A DNA stretch of 64,000 nt, taken from the NCBI RefSeq assembly GCF_030253575.1, contig NC_080569.1, positions 23,120,001 through 23,184,000 on the forward strand, given 5' to 3'. Shown piece by piece: positions 12,629 to 22,197 of the stretch. The first letter of the stretch is position 1; every line of letters starts with the position of its first letter. A program made the translations under genes and the position numbers. The stretch comes from Rhododendron vialii. Its lineage: Eukaryota; Streptophyta; Magnoliopsida; Ericales; Ericaceae. A model generated the notes under the pieces. The model was not told the DNA's origin. It made no database searches and was given only the letters and a program-made list of their open reading frames with translations.

Positions 12629-13554
12629 AAATGGTTAAGTTCTTTTCCTCAAGTATGCTTGGCTGGATTATGTTCCTGCAGAAAGAGAGCTACTCTCCAT
12701 TTCAATTGTCAAACCAAGGTTGCAGATATGAAGAAGATAGTTTTGAGACAAGCTAGGAGCGACTTTTATAACTGGTCCCTCAGGTCAAATCGGGCAAAAA
12801 CTGTGGTTCAACTTTTATCTTGTTAATTCTCCAAGTTAATGGAGTATTGAAATTTCAGCCGAAATTGAGGTTTCCTTCTTGTAACTATTGTATGTGAATT
12901 TTTGTTCCTGTGAAATAAAGTCTGCATTTCTTTGATACCAAATTTCTTCATGGCATTAAGTTGATTATGGAAATCTAAAGACAAATCAAGTTTTTCTTGC
13001 TTCAGTTACATAAAACTGCACTCATAGAAGTACGAAGAAAGTGGCAAAGTCTGGAACAATCAAATATTCCCAAATGCAGTAGGGTGCCAATTTGGGTTAT
13101 CTGGCTCAGAAGATTCAAGTTTTTGATGAAGAGAGATTGAGTTCAGAGATCATTTGTCGACCTATATCTGGGAGAGAGTGGATTGCCTTTGCTTTGCTTG
13201 TGATGCATGGACATAGGTACACTACCAGAATACTAGTTACTTTGAATCTACTGCTTGATTTGTTTTTCCTGCTTTTGCATCAGTTCCTGAATTCCTTCTC
13301 AGTGAAAAAACCATTTCCACTTTGGCGTTTTGTAACTTTAGACATGAGGCTTATGTTACTATGCCTTTGGTGCAGGGGTAGACCCATGTTATGGCACGTG
13401 CCCCCAATCAATTTCCATTCCTAACCAGCTTCAAATAGTCTGTTTCCTGGGAAAATACAGTCACAGCTTTGCGGCAAAGGAAGACTTCAGCTCTTCGCAC
13501 AGCTGCATCCTACACGGATGCCGCCACATCACCCATGTCTTACCCACCTCTAAG

Positions 13555-13558
<4 letters not shown>

Positions 13559-13604
<46 letters not shown>
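13559..13604. repeat. (CT)n microsatellite
   Basis: About 46 bp of nearly pure CT repeat. Short open frames across it are low-complexity artefacts. Confidence 0.95.
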
Positions 13605-13606
<2 letters not shown>

Positions 13607-13834
13607 CACCACTGCTTTGGTGTACCTGATCTGAGAATCTGTTATCTAAGGATGAACAGTCTGAGGTACACGAGGATGAGCTTTGAGCCAATTTCCTTCC
13701 ATGGGAGAGGAGTCGTTTGTCAGCACATCATGCAGTCTTATGGAATTTGAACTTTCACGAGTCAAAGAGCAACTTACTAATACTGTTCAAGTTTTTTGTA
13801 CGATACTTGCTGGGGGACGTAATTGCTCTATGTC

Positions 13835-13912
13835 GCGGGGACGTGAGGGCTCTATGGCGCTGACTCGCCGCATGCGGGGACGTGAGGGCTCTATGGCGCT
13901 GACTCGCCGCAT
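13835..13912. repeat. Exact 39-bp tandem duplication
   Basis: Two identical, adjacent 39-bp copies (13835-13873 and 13874-13912) begin 'gcggggacgtgagggc' and end 'gactcgccgcat'. They are much more GC-rich than their surroundings, and a partial third copy seems to precede them ('gggggacgtaattgctctat'). Confidence 0.9.
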
Positions 13913-14775
13913 ATAATTAATGGGTTCGGTGGTTGTAGTTCATTAGTAAATAATTCCTTTCTTTTACCCCTCAGTTTTATTCTACGGTCATATTCTGCAT
14001 TGCTGTTATCTTGGAGGTCCACTCTTTTCTGTTCCAAAGAGATCAACGGCGTAATTCCTTTTAATATGGCTGTGTGGTACATGCTTCCTGGTGGATGATC
14101 CTTTTGTTCAGGGTTTAATCCCAACCCATATGTTTTGTACTCCTATAATTTTTTTTTTGCTGAAATCTGTTATCTTGATTCCATTTACCCGACTGCTAGG
14201 CTCGCTGCATAACTTACCTTCCCATCTCCCTGTTTCTATCTCATGGAGTATGAAGAAATGTAAAAACAGCCTGAAACTATACTAGAGGTCAGATTCGGTT
14301 TACACTATTTGCAATTCGAGATATCATCCTGCAATATGGTCATGTATTGAAACAGTTCTGTTTTTTAAGTTGACACATTAATATGAGCTCTACCACATGG
14401 GCACTCTCTACCTCACTAACGAATTTCAACCCGTATTTTTCTCAGTGACACACAGGACCTCAAAAATTGACTTGCACATGCATTTACTTTATTTCCTGCA
14501 GGCCTCATTGATGCACTTTCCTTTCTTAAGCTTACATGAAGGGCACACAACAAAAACTGCAGTTGGATATAAGAAGAGCACACTGAATTGAAGGCATGGA
14601 GAAGGGAAAAGGAAGCAAAAAGTGACAGAGTTACACAAACACAAAAGGTGAGACATTTTTTTGAGACATCTTCCATTTGACATATTCGTGAAGATTCCCT
14701 ATCTTTGTCATGCTGCACTATGTCCTCGTCTTCAAATCATATTAAAGTACGTGATCTGTAGATAAAAAATCAACT

Positions 14776-15101
14776 CTATTCTGCCGCTACGGTAATGGGA
14801 GCTGTATTGCCTTTCAGTGTCTCAATATCCCTTTCAAGTTTGTCATAGTGGAAGATCGACTCTGCTTTTTCTTTCTCATGCAACCTCTTCTTTTTGTCGC
14901 GATATTCCTATTAAAGAAAGCCACTTAGTCTGTGAAAGGGACTTAGACTTTAATTAATCAAGTTATGTCCATGCCTGTTTCTTTCTTCTGCTATAGGCTG
15001 CAAGCATTACTAATTCGGAATTAGCTGCTACAAAAATTGACAGAACGGCTAAACCGGCCCGAACTTCTGTCCCAAGGCAGCACTTCTGTTTCTGTTTTTC
15101 G
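14776..15101 (-). other. Possible two-exon coding remnant or 3' extension
   Basis: Two open stretches on the minus strand join in frame. The first, 15101-14975, encodes a hydrophobic segment (GLAVLSIFVAANSELVMLA) followed by SRRKKQ. The second, 14907-14776, encodes a Lys/Glu-rich, coiled-coil-like segment (KKKRLHEKEKAE, then LERDIETLKG) and ends at TAG. Joining them needs a 67-bp intron with a GC donor (CAG|GCATGG) and a TAATAG acceptor. The piece starts about 30 bp past the stop of the membrane-protein gene, too close for a normal intron. It may be an alternative 3' end, a separate decayed gene, or chance. I do not recognise the product. Confidence 0.3.
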
Positions 15102-15131
15102 CTTATTCAGATGCAGCAGCTCTTATCCCCA

Positions 15132-18100
15132 TTACCACTCCAGAGCATTGTCATCTCCACTTAGTTTTCCCATCGTAAGTGTGAAGTAAATCAGTAATAG
15201 AGTTCCCATGCTTGACCTGCCAGAAATGACAAGTAAAACCCGTATAACCTCCTATCAGAATCAAAATTTCAACTGTTTGAAGTGAATATTATTTTTAAGA
15301 GAGCACCTCCAACACTATTCTGCAATTTCGTGGCTCTAAATTACAGGTTTTGTTTTTCCTGGTCAATTATTCATGTACGGACTCCAACGCTACTTTCTAT
15401 TTGAGCTAGTCATTTGAAAAACTAGTAAATGAGGAAAAGGAAAGGGGAGAGAAGCAAAGAGATAGAGAATATGACGGTCTTATATGTTTAGCTACTCTCT
15501 AATAGCTGGCTATATGTAACCAGCCGAAAACAGTTGTATAGATGTATAATGCGTGGCCGTTTGTCTAGCCCGCTAGTCAAAATTTAATTGGAGTCGGGCT
15601 ATCTAACATGCCTAACAGGGTTTGTTTGCCTAGCCTATTAGAGATACTCTCTGTTAGTAGAGCATCCATATTCATGGATGCCAATTTGTCATTGCCATTC
15701 TTGTGTTTGGACAATGAATAGTCATTTTGCCAAAAACAAAATGGCAAAGTTGCTGCACCTATATTACTTTGCTGCACCCATATTTTGCTACTCCCTCCGT
15801 CCCTTTTTTAGAGTCCAGTATTTCATTTTGGGCTGTCCCTTAATAAGTGTCCAATTATAAAGTTAGTGGGTAAAAGTTGGTGCATTGTCTATTTTACCCC
15901 TAAAAGTAGATTTCTTTTTGAAAAGTAAGTTAGTGAAAGTGTAATGATGATGGGTAAGTAGGGAAAGTGGAGGAAAAAATTGATGTGAAAGGTATAATGA
16001 TGATGTCTTTTTAATAAGTTGGAATTACGAAGCAGAACAATTAAAAAGGGACGGAGGGAGTATTTCTTTTGATCTCTCTCTCAATCTCAAAAATGGTTTC
16101 GCCTTGAATTTTGCCATAATCGACAAATGTCGCATTGTGGCACTTTGGCTCCCAATTTGCCATTTTTTGTGCCATTTTTGAGAAATGACAATAAATTTTG
16201 CCAAAAATAGCTGGCGAAGTGGATGCTGTTAGATAGAGAATGCAGATGTTTGAAAACGAATTATTGTGATGAAATGCCAACCGAGTCTTGTAGTAGGTAG
16301 GCAATTTGTTTCCCCGGTAAGAGTTAGTAGGGAACTTACAAGGTGGCAAAGAAGAAAACGATCCTCCTTGGATCGGCGGTCCATGAGGGAGGAGACCTCC
16401 GGGAACCAAGTCTCTTTGGGGTGCTTCTGCTTTCAGCGCCGGTGGTGGCACCGCCTATACTGCCGGTCATTATAGTGATCTGATGATGGAGTTGTGGGCT
16501 GTTCATTGGATGATTCGCGGTCCCCACCGTTACCACCATAGGCTTTTCGGGCATGCTAGACGCTGCTAAAGCAGCTGCATTTTGACATACGCCATATATA
16601 GGATACAAAATTATTTAGCATGTTAGCTTTTCATCATCGTTATGCCTACAATGTATCATGCGCATGCTTTCAAGTATGGAGTAGCAACCAAAAAAAAAGG
16701 AATAACAATCTGCAGTGTGTCCCATTTATAAAAGGAAAAAAAAAAAAAAAAAAAACTTCAATGTCATTCTAGGCTTTTATTTTAGGAGAAATGGCTTCTT
16801 AGCTGTGTGTGTATGGACTGCAGAGAGCAATCGATGTAATCTCAGCCGTCCAAAAGAGTATTAAATGGTTAGATTTTGTTGAAAGGCTTGTTGCAGGAAG
16901 AATAGCGTCTTTTCAAAATCTGAACCATTAATTAATGAGATGAACAAAAGAGACTGCATAGGCTTCTTTGCGGTCCAATTGGGCAGAAGCCTGATTCTTT
17001 ATGTTAATGGGGACTCCTTTTAATTTTGAAAAATTCTAAAATCAGCCGAATAAGCTGACGATAGTAAGTGTGTGAATATGTATTAAAGGGTATAAAAAGT
17101 ACACAACGTGTTTTTTTTGTCTTCTAGTGTGCTTATCGTTAGGCCAGTGGGCTGAGAATAAAAAAACCATTTAATTTTTTTAAGTTCTCATTTTGCAGAC
17201 CTAAAAAATATTTTGGGACAAAGAAAGTAGTTGTACTCCCTCCGTCCATTTTTAAAGTCCAGTATTTCATTTTTTTTTGTTCTTTAATAAGTGTCTATTT
17301 TGTAAAGTTAGTGGCTAATAGTTGGTACATTTTTCATTTTACCCTTAAAAGTAAATTTCATTTTGAAAAGTTAGCGATTAAAAGTGTAATGGTGATGTCT
17401 CCATGTAGGATAAATAGGAAAAGTAGAGATAAAAGTTGATGTAAAAAGTGTAATGATGATGTTTTCTTAATAAGATGGAGTTACGAAGCGAGATATTTAA
17501 AAATAGACGGAGGGAGTAATATGAGAAAAGTAAAGAGTCATCCTAAATATAACCCATACTTATCTTAGGGCGCTGCTATTCGCAGCCCTTTATTTTCTTC
17601 CATAGTCCGTTAAAAATTTTCAATTATACTCGACAGTTAGTTACCGAAATTGAGCTACTCCCTCCGACCCTAAATAAATGTCCAGCGTGCAAAACTAGAC
17701 TTTACAAAACATGCATATTTTTTATTAAAAAATTTAATTTTTTTCACAATTTAATAGAACTCATTGCTATCTATTGATTTGTGAAAAAAAATTAATTTTT
17801 TTAACGAAACAAATGCATTTTTTAGAAGGCTTAGTTTTGCGCGCCGGACACTTATTTAGGGACAGAGGGAGTATATTTTCAGCATCCAATTACCGAAATA
17901 TAATATTTTTTTCAACAGCTATTTACCGAAAATGTATGTTAGGCAATTTACCGAAAGTTGAACATATTTTCAATATGTAGTTACCGAAATATAATCTTGT
18001 TTTCAACAGCTATTTACCGAAATGTTATATATGATTGTCAACAATCATTTACCGAAATGTAGTGGGCTATGGGAGAAAATAAAGGGTTGCGAATAACAGC

Positions 18101-21100
18101 GCTCTTATCTTATAGTTTGTGGCATCATCATGGGTTATCTTTTAGTCCTTAAATTGCATGAAAGCCCCATTGTACCTTGATCGGACTTAATTAGTTTACA
18201 ACTACCTCTCTTCATTTACTATCTCCTATTTATTACCTTACCAACCCATTCCCAAATGTGATAAATTTTGAGAATTGTAAGAATTTTGTATGATAAATTT
18301 CTTATTTTTGTTTTGCATTAATTGTTGATTGCGATAAATTCGTTATATTTTACAATTTTTTCATAATAAAAATTGCGAATACGGTAAATTCATCTTCTAG
18401 TTTAGGGATATTTTTTGAGAAATTTGTAATTTTTGTTTGCGTTTATGGTGAATTTACTATAGATGATAAATTTATCATAAGGGGCATCCGTAAAAATTAT
18501 AAGATAAATTTGTTAGCAGATGATAAATTTGCAAGACCTGAATGACAAACATGATAAATTTCGGGATCAGCACATATTGGTAGGTAAGATAGAAAATGAG
18601 GCCTAATAAATAGAAGGTTAGTTTAGGGATTATTTGAAAATGAGGATGCGGACTTAGGCTCCATTTGTTTGGGCGTAAAATATTTTCTTGAAAAACGTTT
18701 TACTTATTTTTTGGGTGTTTGGTTGCAAAAAAAAACAAAGAAAAATATTTTACCAGGTAAAATATTTTACTTTATATGGCTGTTTTTTTTCTTGAAAATG
18801 TGGTAAGTTATTTTTCAAACTTGGGTTCGCTGCTGGACAAATAATTACGTAATTTTATTGAACTCTCCCACATCCTTAATCTTTTCCACTTATGACCTAA
18901 CCCTCTGCTTTTTTATAAAATACAACAAAATTTTGTATGTAATACCTACGTACGTACGTATATATACATACATAAATCATTTTACAACTATCAATCAAAT
19001 ACCAGAAAATAGAAAATGAAACTTTTTTTTTTTACAATATTATTTTACATGACTTTTATTTTTACATCGGAATACACTTTACTTAGAAACAAACGGAGCC
19101 TTAATGTTTTAAACCAACCACGGGTATGACTTAATTGAGTCTGGGGTAAGTTCCCCTTGAATACCTAATCTTCCTCCACAATCATCTATCCCCAGGTTCC
19201 CCAACATCCAGATAATACAACTGGTAATAGCTAGTGGGTTATGGAACATGGGTAACCCTCTTTTCAATCCGATTATTTTGCAATTAATTCCCATTTTTAT
19301 TTTTTTAATCCCCATGTCAACTTTGCCGTGCATTTAAAAAAAAAAAAAACTCGAAAACATTTATAGACCCCACTTGGAAAAACGACTAATGCATTAATTA
19401 ATCCTTTGATCTTAATCCAGAAATACTATGGACAAAGAAAATTTACACCGAAACTACCCTGAAAAGATCAACTAATGGTTGAGATTCACTTTTATGTGTG
19501 TGATACAATCATCAAAGTGATTCTCAACCATTGATTGCTGTTTTCGAGATACTTTCGGGATAAGTTTTCTTTATACCTAGCATTTCCCGATCTTAATCTA
19601 ATCAGGGCAGTCAGTGTTCGGAGGAATCTTAATTTTCCTTGGGAATCTTAATCTATCATGGTAATCATTTTAATTGTTTGCTTTGCTAGTTTGTTTATAT
19701 TTTTTTAAAAGTTGGGGTTGCCTTAAATTAATGATCAGTATCTTTTTGTTTGTATCTTCTACTATTTTTTTTTGTAAATTTCATCGTGTAACTTTTTTAT
19801 AGATGAATCCTTTGCCTTACGAGAGGAATTTAAAATTTACAAAATTATGACTAAGACCTCATTTGGCTTTAAAAAGTGGAACAGTAATTTTTTTTTTGGT
19901 CTTTATTCAAAAAATAATTGCATTTGTTAGTTTTGCATCAAACTTTTGTGACTTATTAATTCATCTCGGCGAGAGGAATCGGAAAAATAAATTTTTTTGA
20001 TCGAAACTCAATTTTTTTTAAAAAAGACAAGAATAAGTAAAAAAAAGTTGACTTATTGACTTATTTTTGTCTTTATTCAAAAAATTATGAGTTTTGATCA
20101 AAATTTTTTACTTTTCCGATTCCTCTTATCAAGACGAATCAACAAATCACAAAAATTTGACCCAAAAACAAACAAATGCAAAAAAGATTTTGAATAAGGA
20201 CAAAAAAATAAGCCACTCAACTTTTTAATCCAAGCCCCCTTTAAGATGTTTTTTTAATTTCTCTCGTTGAGACGAATATTTAATCCCAAACACTATGACG
20301 GAAAGCTTAAAAAAAATTGACTAAACACCAAAAGTTTTAAGAGTCTTTAGGAACAATTAAAATTTGATCCGAACTTTTTTAAAGGTAGTACTTTACCTCT
20401 TGGCGAAGCCGCTGATTCGATACTAGTGTCTCCTTCATTATCAGTACTTGATGGAGTAATCTTTTTCTCGTTTCTTCGCTGCTGTGATCCTTTTCTTGAA
20501 AAGCCTCTCTGCAACTTTTTATCCTAACGCGTCGTAAATTCAAATCTCAATCTATTAGAACATTTGTCGTAAGTTACTTACTTCTTACGTCTCATAAAGT
20601 TTGTTCGGTCCGCAAAACAAAAACTAAAAATAATACATTTATTACCAGAAAAAAATTCCAACTTTTTTTTTCATAAATCGAAAGAACTAAGTGATATCTA
20701 TTAAATTGTTGAGGTTTTCTAGCAAAAAAATGTACTATTTTTAACTTTTCATTTTGCAGACCGGACGAACTTTATGGGACGGGATGACTATAAAATAAGT
20801 GTAAGAAAGTTTCACAAAGCAATTTGACTGTTTGATATTTCAGCCAAAAGTAAAGCAGGTAGTTATTGTTTACTAGTCAAAGAATGGAAGATTAGTACGA
20901 GATAATCTAAGGAGAGTAGGTGATAATTAAGGTATTATTGCCGGAATCTCATTACTCTTTTTTAATTAAATTTCATTAACTCATACTTAGTGTTTAATGA
21001 CTGCTGATTTATTTCCTTGGAGATTAAAAAAAAAAAAAGAAAGCGAAAAAAATCAGAGTAATTTGAACGAAAACGGAAAAACAGAGCAATATAGGATGTG

Positions 21101-21634
21101 AAAATTATTAAGTGGAAAAGAGGTCCCAAGTCACCTATAGGCTATTAACCCATTTGTGTTTGTACTTCTATTCTCGTCCAGTTTCAATCGCTCAAAATGG
21201 CTCTTTTGGGAGATTCTCGGACTGAAACTGTACGAAAAGCAGAGATACAGATGCATTTTTGGTAGAAATGATTTGAACCAAAAGGACAAGGGAGAGTAAG
21301 ACTCACTGTGAATCTTGAATTTGCAGGTTTGTCCTTGTCGGCTAGATGAGAAAGGCGATCCATATCCACCGCGAAGCTATCAGGTTTGGTGTTGGTGAAT
21401 TGCAAGCCGTTTGTTTGATCAGAGACTGAGATTTTCTGGGTATCCATTTCGGCGAGCACGCGAGACGGGCTGAGAGCATCTGAATATTCCTGATACATTG
21501 AGGGAGAAGATTTCAGTTATTTGGTTGAGAAAGAAAAGCTACAACACCCGAGAATCCAATGGAACAGTATCAGCAGGACAATCCAAGAAAAAGACCCATT
21601 AACCGATACTCACCAACTTTGGATTTTCTGCCAT
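15132..21634 (-). CDS. Plant single-pass membrane protein, function unknown
   Basis: Five small exons, invisible as one long ORF: 21634-21614, 21489-21307, 20514-20397, 16574-16340 and 15216-15132. All splice sites are GT-AG, the phases agree at every junction, and the product is about 213 residues. It begins MAENPKL|EYSDALSPSRVLAEMD. The middle has a basic Ser-rich stretch (LQRGFSRKGSQQRR), then PEKPMVVTVGTA and HHQITI. Near the end DPRR precedes a hydrophobic segment at about residues 179-200 (IVFFFATLSSMGTLLLIYF), so a C-terminal membrane anchor with an N-terminal soluble part is likely. I recognise this as a conserved plant-type arrangement but cannot name a function. Exon 3 has a weak acceptor tract. 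Introns 3 (3.8 kb) and 4 (1.1 kb) carry MITEs. The 5' flank has two GA tracts. Confidence 0.75.
15791..16060. mobile_element. Stowaway MITE, family A copy 1
   Basis: The TIR CTCCCTCCGTCCC matches GGGACGGAGGGAG, with TA at both sides. The 270-bp interior ('agtccagtatttcatttt', 'ttaataagtgtcca', 'taatgatgatg') is shared with copies at 17236 and 47998. It lies in intron 4 of the membrane-protein gene. Confidence 0.9.
17236..17516. mobile_element. Stowaway MITE, family A copy 2
   Basis: It starts CTCCCTCCGTCCA and ends 'agacggagggag', with TA on both sides. The interior is homologous to 15791-16060. Confidence 0.9.
17568..18104. mobile_element. TIR element with 8-bp target duplication
   Basis: The left end 'gggcgctgctattcgcagcc' and the right end 'ggttgcgaataacagcgctc' form an inverted repeat of about 38 bp with few mismatches. 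The 8-bp direct repeat TTATCTTA flanks both ends (17560-17567 and 18105-18112), which fits a hAT-type insertion. The interior carries about seven 'taccgaaa' motifs and a complete Stowaway element (17658-17871). It encodes nothing, so it is non-autonomous. Confidence 0.8.
17658..17871. mobile_element. Stowaway MITE nested in the TIR element
   Basis: CTCCCTCCGACCCTAAATAA at the left pairs with 'ttatttagggacagagggag' at the right; TA flanks both ends. The 214-bp element splits the 'taccgaaa' repeats of its host element, so it inserted later. Confidence 0.85.
18657..19100. mobile_element. Tourist/PIF-Harbinger-like MITE
   Basis: The left end GGCTCCATTTGTTT pairs with 'aaacaaacggagcc' at the right. 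TTA flanks both ends (18654-18656 and 19101-19103). The 444-bp interior is AT-rich, with 'gtaaaatattttac'-type sequence and no coding capacity. Confidence 0.8.
19855..20240. repeat. Foldback element
   Basis: Long imperfect inverted arms meet near 20040: 'ggtctttattcaaaa' and 'cgagaggaatcgg' on the left match 'ttttgaataaggac' and 'ccgattcctctta' on the right. A related sequence lies at about 62960-63225. Ends are approximate. Confidence 0.6.
20581..20788. mobile_element. Stowaway-like MITE
   Basis: 'ctcataaagtttgttcggtc' near the left end is the inverted copy of 'gaccggacgaactttatggg' near the right end. TA flanks both sides. Length is about 208 bp. It lies in intron 2 of the membrane-protein gene and resembles the element at 9364-9573. 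Confidence 0.7.
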
Positions 21635-21648
21635 TTTTTCCCCACCTT

Positions 21649-21650
<2 letters not shown>

Positions 21651-21689
<39 letters not shown>
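21651..21689. repeat. (GA)n tract just upstream of the start codon
   Basis: 39 bp of pure GA (CT on the coding strand) lies 17 bp upstream of the minus-strand ATG at 21634. It is probably within the 5' UTR. A CT-rich leader tract could affect transcription (GAGA-binding BPC proteins are known in plants), but that is inference. Confidence 0.9.
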
Positions 21690-21692
<3 letters not shown>

Positions 21693-21988
21693 ACAACAGC
21701 TTGCGTGCTGAATTGGTCAGTCGCTTTTCACCACCTGATACATTGACCCAAATCGCAAAAACACATCTCAATTGGTCAATTTTGATGAATAAAATTACCG
21801 ACTCCAATCCATAGAGGAGCAAACTCTCGTGAATGATAGAGAGACACAGCACTGTGTTTCTTTACCCAGACAACTGCTTCCTTAGAAGACACGACTTCGA
21901 AGACGTTACGCACCAACCGTCAGTTCACAGAGGAAGTTATTTTCAGGTGGGAGTTCCAGTTTGATAGGAGAAGGTGGTGGGAAATTTC

Positions 21989-21991
<3 letters not shown>

Positions 21992-22035
<44 letters not shown>
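21992..22035. repeat. Second (GA)n tract upstream of the same gene
   Basis: 44 bp of GA repeat lies about 360 bp upstream of the minus-strand start codon at 21634, likely in the promoter or 5' UTR. Confidence 0.9.
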
Positions 22036-22037
<2 letters not shown>

Positions 22038-22165
22038 AAGTCATCACGGGGTGATGTCTTTTGTGGACAAAATTGGGAGTTTTATCTAGTTTCGTTGAAG
22101 CGTGCGTTGTAACGCTACATAATTAGGACCGGGAATCTTTATAGGAGAGGAAAATGGATCCCCTA

Positions 22166-22197
<32 letters not shown>

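Larger units (their letters stand above)
12629..14775. other. Intergenic region downstream of RP1
   Basis: It contains the RP1 3' UTR to about 12.93 kb, a (CT)n tract at 13559-13604 and an exact 39-bp tandem duplication at 13835-13912. Several short open frames (for example at 13092-13424) match nothing I know. The opposing gene at 15.1-21.6 kb converges on this region. Confidence 0.5.
16575..20396 (-). other. Intron 3 of the membrane-protein gene, repeat-filled
   Basis: This 3.8-kb intron holds a Stowaway copy (17236-17516), a TIR element with a nested Stowaway (17568-18104), a Tourist-like MITE (18657-19100) and a foldback (about 19855-20240). The remaining sequence is AT-rich and has no recognised exon. 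Confidence 0.65.

Noticed and set aside
13092..13424. Open frame of about 110 codons downstream of RP1
   Set aside because: No ATG-supported family similarity; composition drifts to Phe/Leu-rich. A decayed exon cannot be excluded, but there is nothing to support a call.
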